Below, piece after piece: positions 10,889 through 21,943 of a stretch of 64,000 nt of DNA (its first letter is position 1; every line of letters starts with the position of its first letter). The stretch is from Tieghemostelium lacteum (Eukaryota; Evosea; Eumycetozoa; Dictyosteliales; Raperosteliaceae): the NCBI GenBank assembly GCA_001606155.1, contig LODT01000011.1:434001-498000 (forward strand). The letters run 5' to 3'. The position numbers and the translations under genes were made by a program. The notes under the pieces are model-generated. The model ran no database searches. It worked only from the letters and a program-made list of their open reading frames with translations, and was not told where the DNA came from.

Positions 10889-12718
10889 ATGATTCAATTT
10901 TGTAATTTAATATTTATAAAAATATTAAAGTATATAATTGTAGTTAGGGATGATAATCAAAAGCAAATAATACATTTACTTGTTAAATATATGCAAGTTT
11001 CAAAAGAATGGAGAGATAAAATAATACCACTTTTGGATCATCCTATTATTCAATTTGGTAGTAGTAAACAGTTAAAAAGTACTATTAGAAGATTACATTA
11101 TTCAACTAGTAATCATATATCTAGAAGATTTAGATTTAAAATTGCGTGTAATGGTTTTAAAGTTGACTTTGATAATCAAAAGTTATTTCAACAAATCATA
11201 CAATTATGTGATTTAAAATTTAAAGATCCTAATAGTAGTGATAATAGTGATGATGATAGTATTGATAAATATAAATATTATTCATTTAAAAGACAAGAAG
11301 AGAAAAAAACAAAAGAAGAAGATAATTATCAACCACCGGATAATAGTAATATAGAATTTACAAATGTTTCATCATTGTATTTGAACAGTAGTTCAAATAT
11401 CTCTGAAATTTTAAGATTTTTAAGTAAAAGAGTTATCATTTTACCAAAATTAGAATCAATACAGTTTTATGCTATTGATAATGTACAATTAAATCAATAT
11501 TTAAATGATTTTGATAAATACCAATTACAACAACTAATCAAATTGAAAACATTAGTATTTATAAACGTTAACAATAGAGATTTGGAAATTTTAAATTATC
11601 AATTTATTCATTTAAAATCACTAGTTTTTCATAATACAAATGTTGATTTTAATTCGATATCACAATATTTAAAATCTACCAAAACTTTGGAGAATTTTGA
11701 ATATATTAATTATAATAGTAGTGGTTTTAATGAACTACTGCGGAATAGTTTAGCACACAATAATAGTATACAGAATTTAGTTTTAATTTCAAAAATGTCA
11801 GTTGTATTAATGGATAGTATTATTGAATTTCTATCTGTTAATCAAACTGTTACCGATTTAAAATTAGAGGTTGATACTAGAATTACTGGTTCTGAAATGA
11901 GGTTTATGAATACCAATATTCTTTCATTGACTTCTAATAATTCAACAGAGATTCTTGGTTATTGGGATTGGAATTCCACACTGATTGGTATAAATTCACC
12001 AATTAGTCTCTCACCAAGGTTAGTGGATAAATTGGTATCTGTTCATTACCAAATTAGATATCTATCCATTTTCCCAATGACTAATCAAATTATCCCTCAT
12101 AATCTGTTATCACAATTGATAGCAATAGAAATTAATAGTTATGCATTTGAAAATTATAATGAAATTAAACAAGATAGAAATACTATTCGAATGTGGTTAG
12201 AATTCTTTAATCATCTAAAATCAGTTCAATTACTACGAGAGATTAAATTTCAAAAACTTCTTCCAACAGATTTAATTTTAGATTTTTTTAATAGTCAACA
12301 TCCAACAATTGAGGTTGTCTCTTTGGATTTTTATATTACCGAACCTCTAACCAGTTTTGAAGCTTTACAATTTAAACATTTTGGTAATATAATTTCAAGT
12401 AATAGAACTTTAAAATCCCTTAGTCTCTCATTCCAAGAATCATCAATGGAATATGGAGTTGTTTTAGGTGACCTTTTAATTTCAATCATTCAATCCCAAA
12501 ACAATATAGAATATCTATCATTTAGACAAAGTTTCTCTGATGTTTCTCTATCTCACACTAAAGTATTACAACTATGTAATGCCATTACAAATAATTTAAA
12601 ATTACAATATTATTGTATGGGAAAATATATAGATTCCTATCCTCTAATTGAACAAACTTTATTTGATAATTTTAAAACTACAAATACATCAAATTCTATA
12701 TTTTCTTTTTTTAAATAA
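10889..12718 (+). CDS. Dictyostelid F-box-like/leucine-rich family protein
   Basis: A 609-aa single-exon protein. The N-terminus (KYMQVSKEWRDKIIPLLDHP) matches the F-box-like start shared with the genes at 12735-14527 and 60662-62305 (each with a K-W/IW-N/RDK-I-P-L core). A charged low-complexity insert at about 112-145 is followed by about 450 residues rich in Leu/Ile/Asn with irregular leucine-rich-type repeats (SLYLNSSSNISEI, LKTLVFINVNN, LKSLVFHNTN). Proteins of this layout form a large, poorly studied dictyostelid family; substrate-adaptor function in ubiquitin ligases is only an inference from the F-box-like segment. Confidence 0.75.
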   Translation: MIQFCNLIFIKILKYIIVVRDDNQKQIIHLLVKYMQVSKEWRDKIIPLLDHPIIQFGSSKQLKSTIRRLHYSTSNHISRRFRFKIACNGFKVDFDNQKLFQQIIQLCDLKFKDPNSSDNSDDDSIDKYKYYSFKRQEEKKTKEEDNYQPPDNSNIEFTNVSSLYLNSSSNISEILRFLSKRVIILPKLESIQFYAIDNVQLNQYLNDFDKYQLQQLIKLKTLVFINVNNRDLEILNYQFIHLKSLVFHNTNVDFNSISQYLKSTKTLENFEYINYNSSGFNELLRNSLAHNNSIQNLVLISKMSVVLMDSIIEFLSVNQTVTDLKLEVDTRITGSEMRFMNTNILSLTSNNSTEILGYWDWNSTLIGINSPISLSPRLVDKLVSVHYQIRYLSIFPMTNQIIPHNLLSQLIAIEINSYAFENYNEIKQDRNTIRMWLEFFNHLKSVQLLREIKFQKLLPTDLILDFFNSQHPTIEVVSLDFYITEPLTSFEALQFKHFGNIISSNRTLKSLSLSFQESSMEYGVVLGDLLISIIQSQNNIEYLSFRQSFSDVSLSHTKVLQLCNAITNNLKLQYYCMGKYIDSYPLIEQTLFDNFKTTNTSNSIFSFFK

Positions 12719-12734
12719 AATAGAAAATTTATTA

Positions 12735-14527
12735 TTATTTATTTAACTGTAATTTTTGATTATATAAATGTATATTTGGATTTAGATAAAGTGAAGGATT
12801 ATATTTATCTAAATTTAAAAACATTAAACTTTTGTTGGTTCTAATTAGATTTGAAAGTTTATCAGCGTCACTAATGTAACCTATATCATTGACACCAAAT
12901 TGTTGTAGAATTTCATTGTGCTCCAAAATATTAAAAATCAATTTGGGTAGATATCTGAAATTTGGTATATTCAAATTGAGTTTTTTCAAAAATGTACAAT
13001 GAGATAGAGAATAAATGAGATTATTAGCAAGATTCTCTTCTGATATATCACCATAGTATTTGTTAGTGGATTGGAATTTAAATGATTTAAGTGATGATGA
13101 CTTAATGTTAAAAAAATTTAAATCAATTGAAATGTTGGTATATTTATACCATGGAGACTGAGTTTATGTAGATTTTGTGAAGATGTTAATGACATTATTT
13201 GATCATAGAAATCAGGTAAATGATCACCATTTGTTTCTCTAAATGATAGGATCAATGATAACTTTTTAAGATTATGAAGATTTTTTACAATACCGTTGAA
13301 TACCTTTTCAATTTGATTGTGATCCCCTAATGAAAGATATAGTTTATCAATAGTTTGATATTTTGAAAATTCAAAATGATATTCATGCCTGAGAATAGTA
13401 GTATATCTTAGTGATTTTAGACTTGATGATTTCCAATGTTGATTGAGAATATCAATCATTATTCTATTGGATGTCTGTAGTGACATTAATGTATTATTTA
13501 TAAATGTATATCCAAGTGCTATTGGATTCTTTGCATCTAGTTTAACATTAACATCTAAATTGAGATAGATTATAAATCGATTTTCATTTAATAGTTGTAA
13601 AATGATGTGTTTTGAAACTTCACAACACATGGATGTCAGGTGAAATTGTTGAATTTGTTGATTGGTTTTTAGTATTGAAAATAGTGTATCTAAAGATAAT
13701 GCTGAATTTTCTGATTGTGTACCAGTTATTAAACCACTAAAAGAAAATGATCTCAAATAGGTACTTGAGATTATCTTTTCTAATTCAGTAACATTAACTC
13801 TAGTATTCGTTAATGATAGTCTATCTAGACTATTTTTAATATCTAAAATGTATACACTTAGATTTTTAGCTAGATAAGTGGAATTATAGGTTGGGGATTT
13901 TATAATCAATTGTTCCAAAGTCAATCGCTTTAGAGAATGTAATTTCTCTAAATTGGAACCATGTGGTAGAGTTACCTCCAATGTTTTTAATTTTGGGCTG
14001 TTTATAGATTCTAATAGGTTATCTAGATTATTTAATTGTGATGGTATAGTTAAATTAATGGATAACCATGAAAGTGATTGGTATTGTGTATCACTTATTT
14101 TTAATTCAAATTGACTAGTATTCAAATGTGTTATATATGGTATTAAATTTGGATAATTCGTATTATCAAATATCAAGTTATTTTTATCCTCTGATAATTC
14201 TGGATACCATATTGATATAAATGGAAATCTAATACCTATTTTTTTTTGATATTAAATTTTAATTTTTAAATAGAATAAATATAGTTTAAACTTACCCCTA
14301 ATAATAAAACGTACTATAAGAGATATTGAATTATTGTTTCTTAGATATAATCTAGGGTAATCCAAAGTTGGGATCACTTTTTCATTCCATTCTTTACAAA
14401 TTAACATGTGAAGATTTATCCATTTACATAAACTTTTAAAATAGTTTGAAATTTCATTTTTAAATCTATAATTTAATTGTCTATTTAATATAAATTTTAA
14501 TATTATTACAGGTAGATTATTATTCAT
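12735..14527 (-). CDS. F-box-like/leucine-rich family protein with a reading-frame break
   Basis: A relative of the neighbouring 10889-12718 gene, in convergent orientation with only 16 bp between the stops. Exon 1 (from 14527 to about 14295) encodes MNNNLPVIILKFILNRQLN...LICKEWNEKVIPTLDYPRL. A 53-bp intron (GTAAGTTT...AATAG) leads to RGIRFPFISIWYPELSEDKN, open to a stop at 13118. Matching coding sequence continues at once in another frame (SIDLNFFNIKSSSLKSFKF...) to the stop at 12735. No GT-AG intron of usable phase bridges the two, so a one-base loss (or equivalent) lies between about 13119 and 13165. It is either a young pseudogene or an assembly error; the remaining frame is well preserved over more than 120 codons, which favours error or very recent damage. 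Confidence 0.65.
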
Positions 14528-14611
14528 TTGAAATGATCTCAGAAAAAGAAAAAGATGTTTTTTTTTTAAAAGTTTTTTTCATTTTGTATCCTAATTTAAA
14601 AATCAGTAAAA

Positions 14612-15587
14612 ATGAGTAACAACAATGAAACAAATGATACTTTAAAAGCAGAATCAAATTCAAATTATAGATTAATATATGAATAGTATGTTAATGTAAA
14701 GCAAAGCTAAAGTTTAAATTCAAAAAATCCTTTTCTTGTTTTAGAATGAGAGATATTCTAACGTTTATAATATATATAGTAAAAAGCTATCAGAACTACT
14801 AATTAGAGGATTGTATGTTATACCATCTTTTAATTCAATGTTTGGTATGATTTTAAATTTGAAAAATTATACAATTCTGATTTTTATTCTAATTTCACAA
14901 ACTCTTTATCTTCAATAGAATGGCATTGTGTATTATTTATTAGAAATAGAATATATAGATCTGCAATTATTAAATTTATTGTTATAATACCAGATGAGTA
15001 ATTTATCTTTATTAAAAGGAGAGAAAGATGAATTAAAATATATTAATACATCTTTTTATATATATATTAAAAATAGTTTTCCAAAAACTATACCAACAGT
15101 TAAATTTACAACCAATATATTTCACCCATTAATTAGTACAGAAGGTGATATTGATTTATCACATCAATTCCCAGATTGGGCATCAGAGAAATATATGATT
15201 GCTCATATATTATGTTATATAAAGAGTATTTTCCATAATCCAGATAAATATAATCATCCACCTTTAAATTTTGAAGCTTCAACATTGTATGTGAATCTCA
15301 TTTTATAATATATATGAAATTATATAAATATTAATATACCCATTTTAATTATTATTTATAGAATGAAAACTAACCCAGAAGCTTATATGAAAAGAGTTTC
15401 TGAAGATATTAAAAATTCTATAACTAATGTTTATGATAATACAGAAAATTCTTCAATTCAATTTACAGAACAGTCACAATGGGAAAACAAGGAAGAATGG
15501 GAAAATACCAAAAAGCAAATACTTAAAAAAGATGCAGGTTTTATAAATCAATTTTCTGATAAAATTAAAGGTTTATTGAATATTTAA
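14612..15587 (+). CDS. AKTIP/FTS-like UEV (inactive ubiquitin-conjugating fold) protein
   Basis: Five small exons are supported: 14612-14685, 14745-14844, 14919-14997, 15077-15286 and 15362-15587. They read RLIYEY, then NERYSNVYNIYSKKLSELLIRGLYVIPSFN, SMFEWHCVLFIRNRIYRSAIIKFIVIIPDDFP, KTIPTVKFTTNIFHPLISTEGDIDL, and a C-terminal helix. This follows the AKTIP/FTS family (YVIPS, W.GVIFIR, FHPL), a UBC fold without the catalytic Cys that works with Hook proteins in vesicle transport. I see no active-site Cys here either. The exon 1 to exon 2 junction is one base short of frame (GAA TA then AAT GAG), although both exons clearly belong. The first exon or its donor may be wrong, or the sequence lacks a base. 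Confidence 0.65.
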
Positions 15588-15786
15588 ATGTCAATACTAT
15601 AAATAGATAGTTAGAATTAATAGATCTTGTAATACAAGTGAAAAAAGAATCAATTTTTTGTTCTCTGAGAACAAAAAATTATTTTTCAAAGTAAGAATAT
15701 ATATTTTAAATGGATAAAAATGTAAACAGGATAGATAAGAGGATAGAGAATTGAGGAAAGAGGATAGAGGTGTTTTGTTTTGATAT

Positions 15787-17205
15787 TTAATCTCTAGATT
15801 CATCATCAGATGAATTATTGCCAGTAGTATTACTAAAATTAGATTCTCTCTTTCTTTTGTTTTGTTTGTTTGGTTGAGATTTCTTCCATTGTTTAACGTT
15901 GACATTGATGAGAGATTGTAAAACTACTTTACCAGTAGAAGGATTAGTAAGGGTAAAGTGGAAATAGAGAGGGAGTTGACTATTGTGTCCACTACAACAC
16001 ATTGGTTTCAAGGAAAGAGAGAAGCTACCATCTTTGACTCTGGTAAGAATGTTATTTTTAACCAACAAAACCTTTCCTTTTGCATTGGGGTTTGCGGAGA
16101 AATAGGATTTAGTTTGATAGTACTCTGTACAAATCTTACATGAATAGATTGGGTTCAAAGAGCCATCATAAACATTACCATCAAAAATGAGAGCATTTTC
16201 ATTGGAATCTGGTAATTGTTTGAATCTTTTAGCATTTCCAGAGTAACCAAGAGATGGATGAATATAGATACGATAGTTCTCGTAGGCACATGGTAACTTC
16301 ATAAAGTAATTCAATTTCTCAGAGTCAACAACACCATTGGTTTCATCAACTTTGGTAATTGGTAATTGTTCATTACCAGTACCATTTGGTAGTTTAAATT
16401 GAATGGATTGGTAATAATTTCTGTGCATTGGATCAGTAAGATTCCAACAAGCTTGATGTTTGCCAACTTCAGAGTAATTTTCAAAAAATACCATTGATGA
16501 TTTTACAAATAACAGCTTGAGAATTTCATTTTGTTTCTTTAATGTATCTGGTTCAATTCCAGTTTCCCAATGATTTGATAAATTATTAATAATTAAATTA
16601 TTATTTTGTTGTTGTTGTTGTTGTTGTTGTACAGTTGTATGATTTCCACTATTATCATAGATAACAGTAGGTGGTGATAGTGATGCAGAAGGTGAATAAG
16701 TGTATGCACTTGATTGTTCTGGTGATGAATTATCAGATAGGATTAATGATGAAGCAGATGTTGGAATTGGTAATGTTGCAAGAGTGGATGAAACATTATT
16801 TGATGTTGGGGTTGTTCTTTTTAATTTTTTAATGTGATTCATCAAATCTGAGTTATCATTATCACTATCACCAATCTCTACACTTGGTTGTCCCTTTAAT
16901 GCAGTTAAATCAAAATTAGAAATTTGATATTGTTGTTGTGGTTGTTGTTGTTGTTGTTGTTGTAACTGCTGTTGATATTGAATTTGTGCCTGTGAGAGTA
17001 GTTGTTGTTGAGATGGTTGTATACAAGTACTTGTCAATGGTGGAGATTGTGGATATTGAACTTGTATTTGTAATTGATTGTTAATCTTCATAAAATTTTG
17101 AAACATTAAATTAGAAGATGGATTATTTGGAATATTCTGAATTTGTTGTTGTTGTTGTTGAATTTGTTGTTGGTTTTGTTGAATTTGTTGCTGAATTGAT
17201 GGTGG

Positions 17206-17257
<52 letters not shown>

Positions 17258-18064
17258 GATGGTTGTGATTGTAATTGTGGTACTTGTTGAATTGGTTGTT
17301 GTTGTTGTTGTTGTTGTTGTTGAGGCCATGCTTGTGGTGGGAGGATATTATTTGCTTTTGGTGTTAAAACCATACCATAATTTGGTACAAATTGGAAAAA
17401 GTATGGTAAGGTACTATTGTTATTGTTATCATTAACAGGTAAAGGTGATGAGATGTTTGGTGTTGAGGTGTTAGAAGTACATTGATGTTGTTGTAGTTGT
17501 TGTTGAGGGATTTGAATTTGGATTTGTTGTGGTACCTGTTGTTGAGAACCTTGTTGTGGTTGTTGTAATAAATCATTACTTTTTATACTATTTGATGAAT
17601 TTAAAGGTGGTGATGACCAATTGTTGGTTCCGTTCATATTGTTATTATTATTATTTAGGTTATTACCATTATTAATGATTCCAGTACACCTATAAGAAGA
17701 AAAAAAATATAAAATAATATATTAGAAACTATAAAATTTTTTCCCTTAATCTTAACACAAAGATTTGTTTATCAAAAAAAAAAAAAAAAATATGATAAGA
17801 CATAAAGTGATGAAGTATAAAATAAAGTGAGATATGAATACTTTACCAATCAAAATAATCAAAGCAATTAGAAGTACCTCCGTTGTTAGTTTCGGAACTA
17901 AACATGCCTTCTTCCAAAGTAGTATAGTCACTTCCTAATTTCTCTGGAATGTTGATATTAATTTGATTATTATTAATATTGGATTGAGGAAAATTATAGA
18001 AAGAAGAAACAGAATTATTTGAAATAAAATTGTTTTGGTTTAAAAGATTTACGTTGGTTGTCAT
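15787..18064 (-). CDS. cudA: CudA-type developmental transcription factor
   Basis: Exons 18064-17847 and 17689-15787 are joined by a 157-bp intron (GTAAAG...TTATAG) and give 706 aa. CudA is a nuclear, dictyostelid-specific DNA-binding regulator of prespore and culmination gene expression. The conserved core lies at about 455-685: [89 protein letters not shown], ending in a basic KQNKRKRE tail that could be a nuclear localisation signal. The N-terminal half is dominated by poly-Gln tracts (the longest about 17-18 Gln, near 17199-17255) and is typically the variable part. The short first exon with FDYFDW spliced to CTGIINN keeps frame. D. discoideum has cudA and a few cudA-like paralogues; the core fits cudA best by memory. 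Confidence 0.88.
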
Positions 18065-19018
18065 GAGTTTCTGTTATTACTAATTATTATTATTTGTATC
18101 AAAAAATCACACATAAAAATGTTCTATCAGGGAAGAAAAAAAAAAAAAAATAGTTTTTAAAAAAAAAAAAAATTTTTTTATAAACACAAGGAGGTTGTGG
18201 TGATATATTAACCTCCCCTATTTATGTTTCCAAGTTTAATTAATTCTGTGAATTAATGACTTGCAAGATGTGTATTTCAGTCTTAGATTTCTTTTTATTA
18301 GCAAATGGATTAATAATTAATATAGAAGATGTTGTTGTTATTCTGGTCGGAACCAATTATTCTAAAAAAATAACATTTTTTTTTTCAATTCGAAGATCTT
18401 TTTAGACTTTGTTAATAAAATAAAAAATATAAAACTCAGTCAATGAAATTTCATATTTTTTCTTTCAATCAATTGCAATGTTCATTAAGTGGATCGAATG
18501 TTCACTCCTGATTCATACTATTATTCAAATTTTTATTTGAAAATCTTATTTTTACTTTTATTCTCAATTTAGATAATCATTCCTAACATTCCTTTTAATT
18601 TTAAATTTTAATATAAATTAATTATAAATATAAATTTATTTATATAAGATTTTAATTATTTGGAATATGGTAAGTATTAAGATAAGATAAATCTGTGTAA
18701 AATGGAAAAATTTCTGTTTTTCATCTATTTCATAATCTTTACCTCATAAATAAAACAAAACTAAATCTGCAGCAGGGGTACTCACCAGCTACTCCCAAAC
18801 AAGTTCTTTTCACAGTTTCTTTCATTATTGTAACCCAAGTAATTTTCTAAATGTACCATTTAGTATTCTAAGAACTACTATAGAACTACTTATTAATATT
18901 CTTATTTATTATTTAAATTATAAAAAAAATAATATCTTATTCTCAAACTAATTTGATAAAAAGTTGAGTGTTAAAGTATTAGATAAAAAAGGAGTTCCAA
19001 TTGCAGGGACAAAAATTT
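18065..19018. promoter_or_regulatory. Long upstream region of cudA
   Basis: Nearly 1 kb without a coding frame lies 5' of cudA and 3' of the nucleosidase gene. Two GC-richer islands stand out in very AT-rich DNA. At 18190-18216 a 7-bp inverted repeat (GGAGGTT ... AACCTCC) with a 13-bp spacer lies about 125 bp before the cudA ATG. At about 18774-18798 is the segment CAGGGGTACTCACCAGCTAC. Long A and T runs sit at 18137-18180. CudA is developmentally controlled in D. discoideum, so the islands are plausible regulatory sites; that is inference. Confidence 0.4.
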
Positions 19019-19795
19019 TTAATTTAATTTCATTTGTTTATACATTTCATTTACTATACCACTAGCATATTTTGGGATGACTTCACTTATAAAAGCTTGA
19101 AAATCAATTGCTGCACTGTGATCAGCTTTATCAGAGATTGTTCTTAAAACAACGAATGGTATATCATAGTCGTGACAGATTTGTGCAACAGCAGCACCTT
19201 CCATTTCAACAGCTAATGTATCAGGCATATCATTTTTTAAAGCCAATTTTTGAGAAGATTGATGAATAAAGGTATCACCAGTTGCAATTTTACCAGTAAC
19301 TACTTTTGGGGCTATAATTGAAAATTTCTCTCTAGTTATAGCACTTAATGTTTGGTTTATACTAGCAATGAAAAGTGCTGCTGATTTTGTGGCATTTTGT
19401 ACAAGAGTTTCATTTGATTTAAATAAACGATCATTTGTCAGAGGTATTTGGTGTTTTTCACATAATGGTCTAGCATCCATATCATGTTGAAATAATTGAT
19501 CACTAATTACAATATCACCAACATTTAAATCTTGTGAAAGTGCTCCTGCAACACCAATAAAAATTAGACAATTAACCTTGTAATGGTGAAGTAATGTTGT
19601 TACTGTTGATGCTGCTGCAACTTTTCCCCATCTTGAAAATACAAGAACTGTATCAATACCTTGTAATTTACCTGTTGTATATTCTCTTTTTCCAAAAGTT
19701 TCTGTCGTAATATCTGTAAAGTTCTCTCTAATCGATTTAACCTCTTCATTCATTGCTCCCATAATACCAATTTTAAATTTACCTTCTTCTGTCAT
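19019..19795 (-). CDS. 5'-methylthioadenosine/S-adenosylhomocysteine nucleosidase
   Basis: A 258-aa protein of the MTAN/Pfs family, which cleaves adenine from methylthioadenosine and S-adenosylhomocysteine in methionine salvage and methyl-cycle clearance. Family hallmarks are present: IGIMGAMNEEV with the N-terminal Glu, FIGVAGALSQDLNVGDIVISD, the FQHDMDARPLCEK segment, VEMEGAAVAQ (catalytic-site Glu/Met) and LRTISDKAD (catalytic Asp). Length is close to the bacterial enzymes (about 230 aa). No intron and no targeting peptide, so probably cytosolic. It is divergent from the alkyl-DHAP synthase gene across about 246 bp. This enzyme is mainly bacterial and plant; animals use MTA phosphorylase instead, so its presence in an amoeba is notable but not unique. 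Confidence 0.93.
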   Translation of the reverse strand: MTEEGKFKIGIMGAMNEEVKSIRENFTDITTETFGKREYTTGKLQGIDTVLVFSRWGKVAAASTVTTLLHHYKVNCLIFIGVAGALSQDLNVGDIVISDQLFQHDMDARPLCEKHQIPLTNDRLFKSNETLVQNATKSAALFIASINQTLSAITREKFSIIAPKVVTGKIATGDTFIHQSSQKLALKNDMPDTLAVEMEGAAVAQICHDYDIPFVVLRTISDKADHSAAIDFQAFISEVIPKYASGIVNEMYKQMKLN

Positions 19796-20041
19796 TTTAA
19801 AACTTATCTAGAGATATATATATATTTCTAAATAAAAATGAAAATGAAAATTTTGGGAACAAAAAAATTAATTAATTGCACAAAAAGGGAATGAATCGAG
19901 TCATACCATATGCGATTTGAAAATGAAATTTTTATTTTTTTTTTTTTTTTGAAATATCTTTTTCTTTTTTTTTTTTTTTTTTTTAAATTTCATCATTGTT
20001 TTTTAAACTTTAGAGATTTCTTTGGCAAAGAAACAACAAAA

Positions 20042-21877
20042 ATGGGATCAAATAATGAATTAAATAATTATCCAAAAGAACAAAAGGATATTTATGAACA
20101 AATTAAATGGAATGGATGGGGAGATACAAGAAAATTTTTACATTTAATTAAACCAAGTGGAGATATTGCAATTACAACAGAGAAATACTCAGCAGTACCA
20201 TTACCATCATTGAGAAATTTCATCAAGAAAGAGTTAACAATTAGTGGTCAATCAGGTACTGATTTGGAAGAGACACCATCAGTTGAATGGGAGAAAATTC
20301 AATTGAATGCTATTAAACCCTATCCAGAGTTTATGAGAGAGATAAAGTCATTCTTCTCAGCTGATCAACTAAAGGATGATAAATTTGCAAGAATTACACA
20401 TACCTATGGTAAATCATTGAGAGATTTGGTTAGACTTCGTATTGGACAGATTAAACAGGCACCTGATTTGGTAGTGTTCCCACATTCTCATGAGGAAGTT
20501 GAAAAGCTAGTTCAATTGGCTCACAAGTATAATGTAGTTGTTATACCTTATGGAGGTGGTTCTAATATCGTTGGTGCATGTGAACCAGTTTGTCAAGAAC
20601 GTTTCACTGTCTCTGTTGATATGAGACGTATGAATAAAGTTCTTTGGGTTGACAGACGTGAGATGACTGCATGCATTCAAGTTGGTGTAATGGGACCAGA
20701 TCTCGAACAACAATTACACAAACACGGTGTATCTATGGGACATGACCCAGACTCATTTGAATTCTCAACTTTGGGAGGATGGCTAGCTACCTGTTCCAGT
20801 GGACATCAATCTGACAAATACGGCGACATTGAAGACATGTGTGTAAGTTTCAAAACTGTCACACCAACAGGTACTTTTGAACTTAGAAACGGTGCCAGAG
20901 CAGGAGCAGGTATCAACTACAAACACATTATCCTCGGAAGTGAAGGTACATTAGGTATCATTACAGAGGCTATAATGAAAGTCCACACCATACCACCAGT
21001 TGTCGAATACTACGGATTCCTATTCCCATCCTTTACTCATGCCACCTCAGCTCTCGAACAAATTCGTAGATCTGATGTCTTACCTACTATGACTCGTATC
21101 TATGACCCCGAGGAAACTAAACTCAGTTTTGCATCTAAACCATCTAGAGGTGCATTCAGTGAATTCATGAGTGCAGCTGTTAAAAAGTATCTCTACTACA
21201 TTAGATCTTTTGATTTCAATAACGTCTGTTTAAGTATTATCGGTTTTGAAGGTACTAAAAAAGTTGTAGATTTCCACAAGGCCTCTGTTTTTGATTATTT
21301 GTCAAAGAATTCTGCATTCTCTCTAGGTCAAGCTCCAGGTAAGACTTGGGCAGAAAAGAGATATGATCTACCATATATCAGAGATTTCTTGTTGGGTAAT
21401 AACTTGTGGGTCGATGTCGCAGAGACCACTGTAAGTTGGACTAATCTCTTACCACTTTGGAAAGAGGCTAAAGCTGCATTTGTAGAACATTACAAACAAC
21501 AAGGTATTCCAGCTTGGATTTGTGCACATATTTCACATACCTACAGTAACGGTGTTTGTTTGTACTTTATCTTTGCATCCAAACAAAATTCTGAAAAGGA
21601 ATTGAGTAACTATGTTCAAGGTAAGAAATTAATGACTGATATTGTCTTGAAACATGGCGGTGCAATCTCACATCATCACGGTGTTGGTTATGAACATGTA
21701 CCCTGGATGACACGTTATGCTACCAATGGTTGGGTTGGTGCCTATCGTCAGATTAAACAAATCTTTGATCCAAAAAATATTTGTAATCCAAGAAAACTCA
21801 TTCCAACTGTTGAAGAAGATAAACAACAACAACCTTTCTTATTTAATATTTTAAATGTTAAACAATCAAAATTATAA
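20042..21877 (+). CDS. agps: Alkyldihydroxyacetonephosphate synthase, peroxisomal, PTS1 type
   Basis: FAD enzyme that exchanges the acyl group of acyl-DHAP for a fatty alcohol, the committing step of ether-lipid synthesis in peroxisomes. I start at ATG 20042 (MGSNNELNNYPKEQ), 611 aa; an in-frame ATG at 19910 would add an implausible poly-Phe leader encoded by T-tracts, so that stretch is read as 5' UTR. FAD-binding PCMH features include VVIPYGGGSNIVGACEP (about 165-180) and FSTLGGWLATCSSGHQSDKYGDI. The C-terminal half has WICAHISHTYSNGVCLYFIF and the active-site HHHGVGYEHVPW near 543. The protein ends NVKQSKL, a canonical C-terminal PTS1. Animal enzymes use an N-terminal PTS2 instead. Confidence 0.95.
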   Translation: MGSNNELNNYPKEQKDIYEQIKWNGWGDTRKFLHLIKPSGDIAITTEKYSAVPLPSLRNFIKKELTISGQSGTDLEETPSVEWEKIQLNAIKPYPEFMREIKSFFSADQLKDDKFARITHTYGKSLRDLVRLRIGQIKQAPDLVVFPHSHEEVEKLVQLAHKYNVVVIPYGGGSNIVGACEPVCQERFTVSVDMRRMNKVLWVDRREMTACIQVGVMGPDLEQQLHKHGVSMGHDPDSFEFSTLGGWLATCSSGHQSDKYGDIEDMCVSFKTVTPTGTFELRNGARAGAGINYKHIILGSEGTLGIITEAIMKVHTIPPVVEYYGFLFPSFTHATSALEQIRRSDVLPTMTRIYDPEETKLSFASKPSRGAFSEFMSAAVKKYLYYIRSFDFNNVCLSIIGFEGTKKVVDFHKASVFDYLSKNSAFSLGQAPGKTWAEKRYDLPYIRDFLLGNNLWVDVAETTVSWTNLLPLWKEAKAAFVEHYKQQGIPAWICAHISHTYSNGVCLYFIFASKQNSEKELSNYVQGKKLMTDIVLKHGGAISHHHGVGYEHVPWMTRYATNGWVGAYRQIKQIFDPKNICNPRKLIPTVEEDKQQQPFLFNILNVKQSKL

Positions 21878-21943
21878 AAAAACAATCATAACATAAGTTT
21901 TTCAAATAAAACGCAATCTCAAATAGAGAATCAGGGAAAGTTT

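Noticed and set aside
13090-13170. A 49-bp mini-intron to explain the frame change in the F-box-like gene
   Set aside because: GTATAA...TTAAG gives an immediate stop after joining; no phase works.
14994-15076. Start of a separate gene at the ATG 14994 (MSNLSLLKGEKDEL)
   Set aside because: This stretch is better explained as an intron of the UEV gene: splicing 14997 to 15077 restores IIPDDFPKTIPTV.
17118-17435. Long valine-rich frame on plus and threonine-rich frames on minus across 17.1-17.4 kb
   Set aside because: Both are other-frame readings of the CAA/TTG repeat that encodes poly-Gln in cudA.
19910-20041. N-terminal extension of alkyl-DHAP synthase from an upstream ATG
   Set aside because: It would be a poly-Phe/Leu leader from T-tracts, with no family support; the ATG at 20042 fits better.
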